NCBI RefSeq assembly: GCF_900113135.1
Contig: NZ_FOOH01000006.1
Span: forward strand, 1 to 64,000
DNA length: 64,000 bases
Reading direction: 5' to 3'
Source of the DNA: Salegentibacter agarivorans
GTDB lineage: Bacteria > Bacteroidota > Bacteroidia > Flavobacteriales > Flavobacteriaceae
Shown: piece after piece, positions 19,211 through 26,953 of the stretch
Layout of the letters: each line of letters begins with the position of its first letter
How positions within the stretch are numbered: the first letter of the stretch is position 1
The notes under the pieces: model-generated
Seen by the model: the letters and a program-made list of their open reading frames with translations, nothing else
Databases searched by the model: none
Told to the model about the DNA's origin: nothing
Program-made: the position numbers and the translations under genes

Positions 19211-19240
19211 AACCCCTCCTACTTTTCGACAAACCCCTCC
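19211..19240. promoter_or_regulatory. Direct repeat AACCCCTCC, candidate LytTR-regulator site
   Basis: Two copies of AACCCCTCC stand at 19211-19219 and 19232-19240, exactly 21 bp apart, in the divergent gap ahead of the LytS/LytTR genes. LytTR domains typically bind two direct repeats on one face of the helix at about this spacing. The sequence is also conspicuously C-rich for this genome. Confidence 0.45.
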
Positions 19241-19274
19241 CCACTCCTGCTTAGAATGTTTTAGTTTTACATCA

Positions 19275-20336
19275 ATGAAACCATTTCCCCATACCGGCAC
19301 TATGACCAAGAAAAAGGAAGTTCTTTTTCATGCTCTTTTTTGGTTACTCTTTGTTTACTTCGAACTTATTCAATTTGACCTCACAAACCCCTATCTTTTT
19401 AGCATTAGAAAGTTGGATATTTTCGAGATCTCGGGTGGTATTATTTTCCTGGCTACCTTTTATATTAATTATATTTTGCTTCTCCCATGGGTATTTGATA
19501 AACTCAACTGGAAAAGAGGGATCCTTAGTATTGCATCCGGATATATTTTCTTTATCTCCCTGAGGTATTTTCTTGAACAGATTTTAATTAGCCAATTAAT
19601 TGGTCATGGTAATTATTTTGAAGGTACTTCGCTTAGTTATTACGTTTATGACAACTTATATTATGGAAGTTTCCCGCTGATTATCAGTTCCATTCTTTGG
19701 ATATTGATTTTTAATGTTCGGTTATTGGAATACAATAAACACATCGTTGAGGAAAAAAGTGCAACCGAAGTAAAGTTCCTTAAAGCTCAACTCAACCCAC
19801 ACTTTATGTTTAATACCCTTAACAATATTTACTCTCTTGTTTATTTTAAATCTGATAAGGCCCTACCTGCTATTGAAAAGCTTGGGGAATTAATGCGATA
19901 TACCACCTATGAAACCAGTAAAGAGAAAATTGATTTACAGCAGGAGGTTAATTATATAAAATCTTATATCGAACTTGACCAGTTAAGGCATGAAGATGAT
20001 AATACGGTAAACTTTGAAATTGCTATTGACAAGCCTTTTATACAAATCCCTCCCTTTTTACTAAGTCCGTTAGTGGAGAACGCACTGAAACACGGTAAGT
20101 ATAATAAATATCACCCGATTTTTATCAACCTACAACAAACCGGTGAAAGGCTTTTCTTTAAAATCACCAATAAAATTGGCCACCAGAAGAAAGATAAATT
20201 AGGAGGAATAGGCCTGGATAACCTAAAGAAAACCTTAGTTATAAATTATCCCGATGCTCATTCTTTGAAGATAAATCAGGATAAACAAATTTTCAGTGCC
20301 CAATTAGAAATTGATCTTGATGGAAAAGCCAATTAA
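19275..20336 (+). CDS. LytS-type sensor histidine kinase
   Basis: A membrane sensor of 353 aa. Four hydrophobic segments lie in the first 155 residues. The kinase core follows the His_kinase family: AQLNPHFMFNTLNNIYSLVY holds the phosphoacceptor His176, then LMRYTTYE, LLSPLVENALKHG (the N box for ATP binding) and GGIGLDNLKKTL (the G box). There is no recognisable ligand domain apart from the membrane part. An internal ATG (MTKKKEVLFHALFW) is an alternative start. It overlaps the response regulator gene, its evident partner. Signals for this class in Bacteroidota are mostly unknown. Confidence 0.9.
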   Translation: MKPFPHTGTMTKKKEVLFHALFWLLFVYFELIQFDLTNPYLFSIRKLDIFEISGGIIFLATFYINYILLLPWVFDKLNWKRGILSIASGYIFFISLRYFLEQILISQLIGHGNYFEGTSLSYYVYDNLYYGSFPLIISSILWILIFNVRLLEYNKHIVEEKSATEVKFLKAQLNPHFMFNTLNNIYSLVYFKSDKALPAIEKLGELMRYTTYETSKEKIDLQQEVNYIKSYIELDQLRHEDDNTVNFEIAIDKPFIQIPPFLLSPLVENALKHGKYNKYHPIFINLQQTGERLFFKITNKIGHQKKDKLGGIGLDNLKKTLVINYPDAHSLKINQDKQIFSAQLEIDLDGKAN

Positions 20337-21027
20337 TACAATAATTCTTGATGACGAACCTTTTGCAGTTCATTTATTAAAAGATTATGCAAAAAAGGTT
20401 TCTAGCCTTAATGTTATTTATGCAGGTAATGATAATTACAAAGTTCTCGAGCTACTTAAGGAGTACACGAATACCTTAGTTTTTATAGACCTTCAGATGC
20501 CTGAACTTAGCGGGATGGAAATTATGCAAATGAGTAATCATTCCCATCATAATTTTATTATCACCTCAGCCTACCAGGAATATGCCCTGGATGCTTTTAA
20601 ATACCAGGTGATTGACTTCCTTGTAAAACCTATTTCATTTCAGCGATTCTATGAAAGCGTTGAGAAATATTTAGGTTGGGAGAAATCCTTTAATACCATT
20701 TCTGACACTACTGCCGAGAATAAGGATTTTTATATTAAAGCGGAGAGAAAGGTCTACCGAATAATTCCTGAGGAGATCCTATATATTGAAGGCCTTAAGG
20801 ATTATATCAGGATCCACACGACAAGCGAGAAAATCATAACTCATGAGAATATGAAAGATATTATCGGCAAGCTACCTAAAGATGAATTTTTAAGAATTCA
20901 TAGATCTTATATTATTCCCTCAAAAAAAATAAAGATGCTTGAAGGTAATAGTATTTGCCTGTATGGAGATATTCGCTTACCTATTGGTGAAACATACCGT
21001 AAAGCAATTAAAGCAAAGTTCAATTAA
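20320..21027 (+). CDS. LytTR-family response regulator
   Basis: About 235 aa: a receiver domain (residues about 1-115, with acidic pocket LDDEPF and phospho-acceptor Asp in VFIDLQMPELSG) and a LytTR DNA-binding domain (about 135-235, with FYIKAERKVYRIIPEEILYI, KDYIRIHTTSEK, KLPKDEFLRIHRSYIIPSKK and LPIGETYRKAI). I prefer the ATG at 20320 (MEKPINTIILDDEPF) over 20311. It overlaps the kinase gene by 17 bases, so the pair is translated together. Its binding site may be the repeat at 19211-19240. Confidence 0.92.
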   Translation: MEKPINTIILDDEPFAVHLLKDYAKKVSSLNVIYAGNDNYKVLELLKEYTNTLVFIDLQMPELSGMEIMQMSNHSHHNFIITSAYQEYALDAFKYQVIDFLVKPISFQRFYESVEKYLGWEKSFNTISDTTAENKDFYIKAERKVYRIIPEEILYIEGLKDYIRIHTTSEKIITHENMKDIIGKLPKDEFLRIHRSYIIPSKKIKMLEGNSICLYGDIRLPIGETYRKAIKAKFN

Positions 21028-21167
21028 CTTTCTTACTCTCTTTTTACTAAGTTTAAATACTTAGGGAGTTTTATTTGTAAGCTTTAAGCACCATAGAAGG
21101 TTCTGGATTTACTCCAGGAATTCTACACCTTAATTTTAATACTTAATTGAGCTTTTGAAAATCTTTA

Positions 21168-22151
21168 TTAAAAATTTATTTTTTGCAATTGCTTTAATCG
21201 GTATTGAAAATCCTGGATATAATTGCGTTTGGTAGTTTCTTCCAAAAAAGACGCCTGGGTTAATTTGAAAACTTCATCGGAATGCTTCATCATGCTCTCC
21301 ATTATTTCATCAAATTGCTTCGGCTTTAGATCAACCTGTTCTGCCAGGATTTTAAACTGACCTCCTGTCGTAGTTTGCCCCATACTTTTTGGTAATAAAC
21401 CATCCTCCAGTGCAAAATCACTATCATCTACATGGATACGAGTATTGAGTAAGTCATAGGCAGGACTTAACCTATGATCTCCCATAGGTGTCTCCAGGAT
21501 AGCAAAATTCTTTAGGTGTGCATCACCGTTAGAAAATAAATAATTAAATACCAGGAGTTTAAATAATTTAGGTATTTCAACGCGATAAGCCGGCAGGAAT
21601 TTTTTCATCAACCGGAATAATTCCAGGTAGTTTCCTGCGTATTTATAATGTTCGCCATGTGTTTGGGGAGTTTTTCCGGCAAGAGTAGCAAAATCCTCTT
21701 TTGCCTTCTTAGAACCGTCCGGGTTTACGTCAAATCGTTTGGTAATATAGGCGGGAGCTGCATTCTCAAAAAAGATCAGTGCATTTTCAGCAGTTTCAAT
21801 ATCGTATACCTGTCGTGCAATCTGCATGGTTAAATGTTCATTGGCAGGCATTTGTTTGCGTTTCTTGCCAACATTTGGGATTGGTTTTAATATATGTGTG
21901 CCTTGCTCCCCTTTTTGGATTAGCCGCAATTTATTTTTTTCCTGAAGTACAGAGAACTTTTCCTGTACCCCGGAAATAGAAATACGCTTTTGGTTGTCTT
22001 CAAAGAGCTTATCGGTTTGCAGGTTGGAGTTTGGCGACTCATAAGGCAACACATGAGAAACCTTGCGTGCATCAAAAACACGTTTCAAGCAGGTTCTGCT
22101 ATAGGTGCTAAACCCTTCTGCTAATGTTCCGGGACAATGATCTATTTTCAT
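21168..22151 (-). CDS. hipT: HipT-type serine/threonine kinase toxin, locus 1
   Basis: The 327 aa protein is the C-terminal kinase core of HipA without its N-terminal domain, as in three-part HipBST systems. HipT of enteropathogenic E. coli phosphorylates tryptophanyl-tRNA synthetase and stops translation; the target here is unknown. Visible parts: the Gly-loop region RISISGVQEKFSVL with serines 58 and 60, THILKP (ATP-binding Lys), ANEHLTMQIA, the catalytic loop SNGDAHLKNF (Asp210, Asn215) and the metal-binding SPAYDLLN (Asp233). All key kinase residues are present. The gene follows hipS with one base between stop and start, so the pair is tightly coupled. Confidence 0.9.
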   Translation of the reverse strand: MKIDHCPGTLAEGFSTYSRTCLKRVFDARKVSHVLPYESPNSNLQTDKLFEDNQKRISISGVQEKFSVLQEKNKLRLIQKGEQGTHILKPIPNVGKKRKQMPANEHLTMQIARQVYDIETAENALIFFENAAPAYITKRFDVNPDGSKKAKEDFATLAGKTPQTHGEHYKYAGNYLELFRLMKKFLPAYRVEIPKLFKLLVFNYLFSNGDAHLKNFAILETPMGDHRLSPAYDLLNTRIHVDDSDFALEDGLLPKSMGQTTTGGQFKILAEQVDLKPKQFDEIMESMMKHSDEVFKLTQASFLEETTKRNYIQDFQYRLKQLQKINF

Positions 22152-22152
22152 T

Positions 22153-22479
22153 TTAGCTCTTTATTTTTTTGACGGTAATTGCACCCACGGTATCATAACC
22201 GGCGGTAGTGATTAGAATTCCGAAATAATCATCGGGATCCAACCGGTTTGCCATGCATACGGTTTGCCTGTTAGCCCCTTCCGGAAGCATATTATAAAAA
22301 AAAGGAAATAAGTATTCAGCATGATATTCCGCTTGGGATCTCGGCAGGGTAAGACTAATGGATGGGTTCTCCGGATCAGCCAACCAGGCTTCCAGATACC
22401 GGAAAGTAAAACTTCCATCATCATGCTGTTTTAAATTTCCAGCTTCTTTTCCTTTGTAAAGTATAGTGGCCTGTCTCAT
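22153..22479 (-). CDS. hipS: HipS-like antitoxin (HipA N-terminal domain), locus 1
   Basis: A 108 aa protein that equals the N-terminal subdomain of HipA (MRQATILYKGKEAGNL, then SISLTLPRSQAEY, LFPFFYNMLPEG, DPDDYFGILITTAG and VGAITV). In three-gene systems this separate protein is the main antitoxin and blocks the HipT active site. In this copy the residue after LPEG is Ala69, whereas the second locus has Trp there. It lies between hipB and hipT in one operon (6 bases after hipB, 1 base before hipT). Confidence 0.88.
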   Translation of the reverse strand: MRQATILYKGKEAGNLKQHDDGSFTFRYLEAWLADPENPSISLTLPRSQAEYHAEYLFPFFYNMLPEGANRQTVCMANRLDPDDYFGILITTAGYDTVGAITVKKIKS

Positions 22480-22485
22480 TTAAAA

Positions 22486-22713
22486 TTATACTTTTTTAAC
22501 CTGTAGGGTTATTTCCATCCCAAGGACATCCGTTATTTTCTGTAAGGACTCCAGGGTTGGATTGGCCTGACCAGTCTCAATCTTATACAATGTATTGATC
22601 CCAATATCAGCCATATCGGCTAATTGTTTTTGCGTGATACGCATTTGATCCCGGCGCTGCTGGATCAATAAGGCAATCTTCTGTATCGCTGCCATAGGTT
22701 TCTTGATTTTCAT
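22486..22713 (-). CDS. hipB: HipB-like HTH repressor, locus 1
   Basis: At 75 aa this is an Xre-type DNA-binding protein: QQRRDQMRITQKQLADMADI, GINTLYKIETGQANPTLESL and QKITDVLGMEITLQVKKV. It lacks extra domains and fits HipB, which represses its own operon and supports antitoxin action. The ATG at 22713 lies only 3 bases from the edge of a perfect palindrome. A second in-frame ATG (MAAIQKIALL, 22695) is an alternative that would leave more room. Three operator-like sites stand upstream. Confidence 0.88.
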   Translation of the reverse strand: MKIKKPMAAIQKIALLIQQRRDQMRITQKQLADMADIGINTLYKIETGQANPTLESLQKITDVLGMEITLQVKKV

Positions 22714-22716
22714 AAT

Positions 22717-22862
22717 TTAAGATCCACAATACATTGTGGATCTTAATGTATTAATTACTCTGACATTCAAAAATACACTAAAATCCACACTTCAATGTGA
22801 AAATTAATGAATTTTTAGAGTCAATGATAAAAAACACCTTTAAATCCACATTATAGTGTGGT
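22717..22862 (-). promoter_or_regulatory. Three HipB operator-like palindromes in 61-bp tandem units
   Basis: O1 (22717-22746) is a perfect palindrome with 14-bp arms, TTAAGATCCACAAT, two bases, and the complement. The half-sites TCCACA and TGTGGA, separated by six bases, occur at 22723-22740 (O1, perfect), 22784-22801 (O2, one mismatch) and 22845-22862 (O3, one mismatch). Steps between them are exactly 61 and 61 bases. The intervening DNA also aligns (TTAATGnATT, and an AAAAnACAC stretch before each site), so the array probably arose by duplication. Confidence 0.75.
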
Positions 22863-22882
22863 TAGGTAAATGGTTTTTGGAG

Positions 22883-23272
22883 CTAATAGAGCCTAGAGTT
22901 TAGTTTATAGCTCAAAGTACGTTTTGCCATTTGAGCATACGCGCCCATAATAATGCTAATATTGAGTTTAGAATTAAAAAAAACTATATAAATCAAAATC
23001 CCATTAAGCACTATCGATACCCCAAAAACGATCAAAGCCCAAATTGGATAAGCCTTGGCTTCTTCAAGTTTTGCCCCAAGATCTTTCATATCCACTGAAT
23101 GTTCAAAAAGACCTTTTTCCATTTTCTCCTGGTGTTTTAAAAGCAACATTTCAAAAGCTGCACTATCAATACCGATTTTCTCCTTCTGAATTTTCTCCAG
23201 TCGTTGCACTGTACTTTCAAACTGGCTGATTTCTGAAACCAGCAATTCACTAAGGTGTTCTAATTTTGCCAT
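22883..23272 (-). CDS. Mobilisation-region protein with coiled coil and one membrane helix
   Basis: This 129 aa protein begins MAKLEHLSELLVSEISQFES and continues as charged helix with coiled-coil character to about residue 75. A single hydrophobic segment follows (YPIWALIVFGVSIVLNGILIYIVFF, quoted in parts: WALIVFGVSI and LNGILIYIVFF). The tail is basic. Proteins of this shape commonly follow the relaxase gene in mobilizable elements of Flavobacteriia; a role in anchoring the relaxosome to the membrane is inference. It starts 12 bases after the relaxase gene, in the same operon. Confidence 0.6.
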   Translation of the reverse strand: MAKLEHLSELLVSEISQFESTVQRLEKIQKEKIGIDSAAFEMLLLKHQEKMEKGLFEHSVDMKDLGAKLEEAKAYPIWALIVFGVSIVLNGILIYIVFFNSKLNISIIMGAYAQMAKRTLSYKLNSRLY

Positions 23273-23284
23273 AATATTTAGTTT

Positions 23285-24154
23285 TTAAAATCCTATTCCA
23301 GTATCCATTCCTTTGGAGATTATTTTCTTTATTACCTGTTTTGCTATTGCTTTAGCCATCCCGGTGGAGAGTTCAACCGTTTTCCCGGCAACTTTGAGGT
23401 GGGTGTTTTCTTTAAGAAAGTTTGCCATACTTTTATCCTCAGCCAGGGTTTTACCAATATTCCCCCCGGTCATCGAGCGGTGTACTTCACTTCCTTTGAG
23501 ATTGTATTTATCAAATTCGAACCGAAAGCCCTGCAGCTTGTTCGCTTTATTAATCGAGGGAATAACCTTTACCCCGTTGGTCTGCATTCCTTTGATATAA
23601 TCATCAAAAGAACGCGGCTTAAATTGCTGCATCGTAAGATCGTGACGTCTTTTGATTTCAAACCGAATAGCCCTGAGATTGTGTTCCTTTTCCCATTGCA
23701 CCTGTTTAACAGTAGTCAGCTGTAGCCGCTCTGCTACTTTCTCCGCTGCGACCTGGCTCCGTTTTCCAATAAAGCTATCATTATAGGCCTGGCCTTTAAA
23801 ATCAATTCGGTTCACATAGAGATGAATGTGTTTATGAGCTTTATCCCGGTGGACAAAAGCAATCGCCTGGCGATCTTTTAAATTCATCTGCTTCATAAAC
23901 TGCTCGCATATTCTTGAAAGCTCTTTCTTCTCCAGGTTCTTTCCATCATCGATGGTAGGACTTAGGATAAAAGAAAGTGTATTCTTTTCACAATTTGTAT
24001 TAAGCTCCTGGGTAAGCCTAAATTCAGCAGCAACCTCTTTAGGGTTCTCTCCCACCAGGTTTTGAGAATAGACCACTTGGGCATCTTTCTCCTGGTTCCA
24101 GCCGTAGGACATAGAAGCCTGGGTATAGGATATCGCTTTGCCTTTACCAATCAT
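23285..24154 (-). CDS. Relaxase/mobilization nuclease (MobA/VirD2-type)
   Basis: The relaxase nicks one strand at oriT and stays linked to it through a tyrosine during transfer. The 289 aa protein has a likely catalytic tyrosine near the N-terminus (MIGKGKAISYTQAS, Tyr10) and the metal-binding HUH-type triad in HRDKAHKHIHLYVNRI (His107, His109, His111), then DFKGQAYNDSF. The C-terminal third is basic and ends in a hydrophobic amphipathic helix. It is short compared with plasmid relaxases but normal for Bacteroidota mobilizable elements. It overlaps the upstream MobC-like gene by four bases. No lesion is visible. Confidence 0.88.
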   Translation of the reverse strand: MIGKGKAISYTQASMSYGWNQEKDAQVVYSQNLVGENPKEVAAEFRLTQELNTNCEKNTLSFILSPTIDDGKNLEKKELSRICEQFMKQMNLKDRQAIAFVHRDKAHKHIHLYVNRIDFKGQAYNDSFIGKRSQVAAEKVAERLQLTTVKQVQWEKEHNLRAIRFEIKRRHDLTMQQFKPRSFDDYIKGMQTNGVKVIPSINKANKLQGFRFEFDKYNLKGSEVHRSMTGGNIGKTLAEDKSMANFLKENTHLKVAGKTVELSTGMAKAIAKQVIKKIISKGMDTGIGF

Positions 24155-24510
24155 TCGTTCAAATTTTGAAGGTGAGATTTTATAGTATTGGCCAGCGCAT
24201 AAACTTCTTTGGAAAGTTTGGGATCTTTTTTACGAAACATATTCCCGATGGATTTAAAATTATTATGAAATTTTGCCAGGGTTTTATAGATCTCAATTTG
24301 ATCATCAGAAAGTCGTTCCTTGATCTCTTTTTCATAGATCGATCTTCTACAAAATTCACTTAATGAAAGTCCACTTTGTTTTGCTTTGATCCTGAGCATC
24401 TTCTTTTCATATAAGGAACACCTGAATTTTATCCATTGGTTTTTCCCCTTAAACATCTCTTTTTTTTCATTGCGACCACCGGGAGCAATCAAGATTGTGC
24501 CCACAGGCAC
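24151..24510 (-). CDS. MobC-like relaxosome accessory protein
   Basis: A protein of up to 119 aa whose core reads WIKFRCSLYEKKMLRIKAKQ and SGLSLSEFCRRSIYEKEIK, the ribbon-helix-helix pattern of MobC-type DNA-binding proteins, followed by a helical segment with KSIGNMFRKK. Such proteins bind near oriT and open the DNA for the relaxase. The first residues (MPVGTILIAPGG) come from DNA that also forms the candidate oriT hairpin, so translation may really begin at a later codon, for example the ATG of MFKGKNQWIKF at about 24456. It overlaps the relaxase gene by four bases. Confidence 0.78.
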   Translation of the reverse strand: MPVGTILIAPGGRNEKKEMFKGKNQWIKFRCSLYEKKMLRIKAKQSGLSLSEFCRRSIYEKEIKERLSDDQIEIYKTLAKFHNNFKSIGNMFRKKDPKLSKEVYALANTIKSHLQNLNE

Positions 24511-24692
24511 ACATCTTGCGTTCCGTTCCCTTTCAAAATTGGAACAGATAGCTCAACCTCTTTTTTCTCTGCATTAGAATTTACCTGTCCTGTATCTTCC
24601 AAATGTTTTCGGATGGTGTTTTGAAGAGCATCATCAAAGCTGGGTTTTATATTTCCTCCCAACAGATTCTTATTTTTTCCAGGCTTTTTCAT
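24489..24692 (-). CDS. Small protein ahead of mobC
   Basis: A 67 aa protein (MKKPGKNKNLLGGNIKPSFD, then DALQNTIRKHLEDTGQVNSN) that overlaps the 3' side of the primase gene by 23 bases and the MobC-like frame by 22. The basic N-terminus followed by an amphipathic helix resembles short unnamed proteins that precede mobC in related elements. Its last codons run through the candidate oriT hairpin. No function is assigned. Confidence 0.45.
   Translation of the reverse strand: MKKPGKNKNLLGGNIKPSFDDALQNTIRKHLEDTGQVNSNAEKKEVELSVPILKGNGTQDVCLWAQS
24491..24517. other. Candidate origin of transfer (oriT) hairpin
   Basis: An imperfect inverted repeat, AAGATTGTGCC, CACA, GGCACACATCTT, spans the junction between the small upstream gene and the MobC-like gene. 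Arms match over 11 bases with one unpaired base. The place, immediately ahead of mobC and the relaxase, is where oriT of Bacteroidota mobilizable elements usually lies. The nick site itself cannot be read. Confidence 0.4.
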
Positions 24693-25548
24693 CTTTCAGT
24701 TTTTCATTGAGATCTGCATATTCGCTATAAGAATCACTACAATCTGTGATATGGTCATAAAGGCTTAAAAGCGTAGCAGTAGCTTTTTTACCTGCAGGGT
24801 CATTATCCAGGTAAAGCAATACACGCTTATATACCGGGATAAATATTTTCACCCGGTCCAAAAAAGCCAGGGAGTTTAAAATGATACAATCAGAATTCTG
24901 GACTAAGTCTTCATCAATAGTGGCAAGGGATAGAAAATCAAACATCCCTTCCAAAATGATAAGTTGTTTAGCATCCCTTTGAACCTTAGCATCCCTTTGA
25001 ATCAATGAATAAGTTTTTGGGCTACTGGATGTTTTAAAATATTTATTTCTAAGTTCCCAGCCCCCCAGGTGATTTTTAAGACCAATCGCAAAAAATTGTT
25101 TACCCTTTGATCGGTACCAAACCTGCATACAATATTTCCTGGCAAGCTCGAAAGGTATATTCCGTGATTCCAGGTAATGTATTAATGCAATTAAATTGAT
25201 GTATTGGACTTCCAATATACTTATGCCCTGGTCTGAAGGTTTGGTACTCGGCGGGCTAAAAGAAAATGAATCCGGATCATCTTTCAGAAATTCTAGGGCT
25301 TCTCTTACAGAATAGGATTTGATTGCCATAATAAGATCTATGGTATTCCCTCCTACTCCCATTCCGAAATCAAACCATAAGTTTTTAATTAAAGAAACGC
25401 TAAAAGAGGCTTGCGTTTCTGACCGCAGGGGACTCAGAAACCAAGCTTCTTTTTCCGTTGTCCTGATGGGAAAGTGACCTAATTTTGCTAGTATTTTTAC
25501 GAGACAAATATTACGGGCGCTTTTACACGATAAGTTATTTAAGTTCAT
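24670..25548 (-). CDS. Toprim-containing primase-like protein
   Basis: A 292 aa protein of the DnaG-related type carried by Bacteroidota mobile elements. The first 85 residues follow the CHC2 zinc-domain layout (LAKLGHFPIRTTEKEAWFLS, then LWFDFGMGVGGNTIDLIM), but the zinc cysteines are missing. Residues about 195-275 form a Toprim fold with the acidic motifs LIILEGMFDFLSL (Glu) and VLLYLDNDPAGKK (Asp-x-Asp). It would prime replication or complementary-strand synthesis after transfer. It stands downstream of a repeat cluster that may be the origin, and of the vapE remnant. Confidence 0.8.
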   Translation of the reverse strand: MNLNNLSCKSARNICLVKILAKLGHFPIRTTEKEAWFLSPLRSETQASFSVSLIKNLWFDFGMGVGGNTIDLIMAIKSYSVREALEFLKDDPDSFSFSPPSTKPSDQGISILEVQYINLIALIHYLESRNIPFELARKYCMQVWYRSKGKQFFAIGLKNHLGGWELRNKYFKTSSSPKTYSLIQRDAKVQRDAKQLIILEGMFDFLSLATIDEDLVQNSDCIILNSLAFLDRVKIFIPVYKRVLLYLDNDPAGKKATATLLSLYDHITDCSDSYSEYADLNEKLKDEKAWKK

Positions 25549-25562
25549 TTTTTAATTTTTAA

Positions 25563-25746
25563 GTTACCATCTTACCCAACCTTGATTTTACTAGGCTTAA
25601 GAAAGATTTATTTCTGTTTATTGATCTTACCATGTTACCAGGAATAGTTCTTCAGGTAAGATGGGTAAGGTTCTCTTAAATTATCTTACCATTTCCACTC
25701 CCCTATGCTCATTGAGTTCAAAAAGGTGATGGTAGGATGGTAAGTT
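25563..25746. repeat. Iteron-like cluster, candidate replication origin
   Basis: Five related copies of a GGTAAGATGGTAA-type unit occur within 184 bases: minus-strand copies at 25563-25581, 25624-25642 and 25681-25696, and plus-strand copies at 25653-25672 and 25725-25746. The common core is ATGGTAAG or GGTAAGATGG. A 40-base AT-rich stretch separates the first two. The region has no other gene and lies between the primase gene and vapE. It is either an origin bound by the element's replication proteins or a control region for the primase operon. Confidence 0.5.
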
Positions 25747-25756
25747 GTTTTTAGTA

Positions 25757-26945
25757 TTAATTAATTTCCCAGGGGTTATTTTTAAAGAGTGGTTTTGCCA
25801 GGTATCCATACACTCCTTTTTCAGGGTGTTTGATTCGGTCAAAACCTCTCGATTTTAGTGCGCGCCCCATATTTGATTACGTTAAGCCGTGGATTTATAC
25901 AACTCAGCTTAGTAATGATATCAGAAGCAGTCATAAAGTATTTTTGATCTTTACTTAAATCATAGAACTTGGCAAGTAATTCCTCTTCCAGGGTCGGTTC
26001 CCTATAGCGTTTATTTCGTTCCTCGTTTTTAAGAATATCCTGGTAGTTAAGCTCAGGATCGAAATTTGGATCTACAAAAGCTAAATAATAAGCCTGGGCC
26101 CAAACCTTATCGATCTCCACCTCCTTACTGTAGTTAAAATCGATTTTTCCCAGAAGTTCAAAGCATAGCCACCTCACTGAACCGGTCTCGTCTGTTAAGA
26201 AACTTGCCCTATTGGTAGACCCTATAAAACTACAGGTTCTTCGAAGGTTTGAGTTTTTGCGATCATAGGGCAAACGTTCATTGATCATCGTTTTAGAAAA
26301 ATATGCTTTAAGCGCATTTAATTCTTTTTTTGCTAGCACGGATAATTCATCAAGATTGATAATGAAATTTCTTGTAAGTTGAATCCTGGCATCTTTATCG
26401 GTAGTCATATCTTCAGTAAAGTACCTGGATAATTCAGGAGGACATAAGAACCGACACCAGGTAGACTTCCCTGAATTCTGCTCCGAATGAACCAGGACCA
26501 GGCATTGCTTATTAAAATATTAATCTTCCAATGCTCCCTTAACCGTTCACACTAACCATTTTCTAAAATGATAAAGAAATTCTTCAGATTCCCGGGTAGG
26601 CAGGTATGAAGCGAGTTTTCTAATATGGTCACCCCCTACCCATTTCGGAAGCTTATCAAAATATTCCGCAATAGGGTTAAATCTTGCAATCAGGTTAGAG
26701 CGTAAATAGATATCCAGCTTACCAGGGTTCACTTCTATATTAGATTTTGCTAATTCTATAAGTAAAGAATTCACCTCAAAATCTTCCCAGGAATGTTTTC
26801 CTTTAATAGAAATCTGAAACTCCGGGGATATTTCATTAAACCGGATATCATATTTATTAGAAACATATTCATCTACATAATCATAGATGGTTTTCTTCTT
26901 TTGCTCCGAGACCTGGTATAATTTTAGCTCAACTTTCTTCATCAT
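25757..26945 (-). pseudogene. vapE: VapE/VirE-type helicase, broken by two stops and a frameshift
   Basis: Reading from the ATG at 26945 the protein is open to RKWLV, then meets TGA (26549-26547). In the same frame TVKGALED leads to TAA (26522-26520), and then YFNKQCLVLVHSEQNSGKST continues with the Walker A motif. Further on STNRASFLTDETGSVRWLCF is the VapE signature around Walker B/sensor positions. Near 25856-25862 the frame fails at a run of four G (KYGARTKIERF); removing one G restores KYGRALKSRGFDRIKHPEKG and GVYGYLAKPL, ending at 25757. The repaired length, about 396 aa, equals intact relatives. So this D5-like replication helicase is inactive unless the stops are read through. Confidence 0.85.
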
Positions 26946-26953
26946 ATAGATCT

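Noticed and set aside
22717-22862. CRISPR-like array from the regular 61-bp period
   Set aside because: The whole 61-bp unit aligns between copies, so there are no unique spacers, and the cores are palindromic operators.
26520-26549. Stop-codon recoding or readthrough in vapE
   Set aside because: The gene also carries a separate frameshift at a GGGG run, and no recoding signal is seen. Ordinary decay explains all three lesions.
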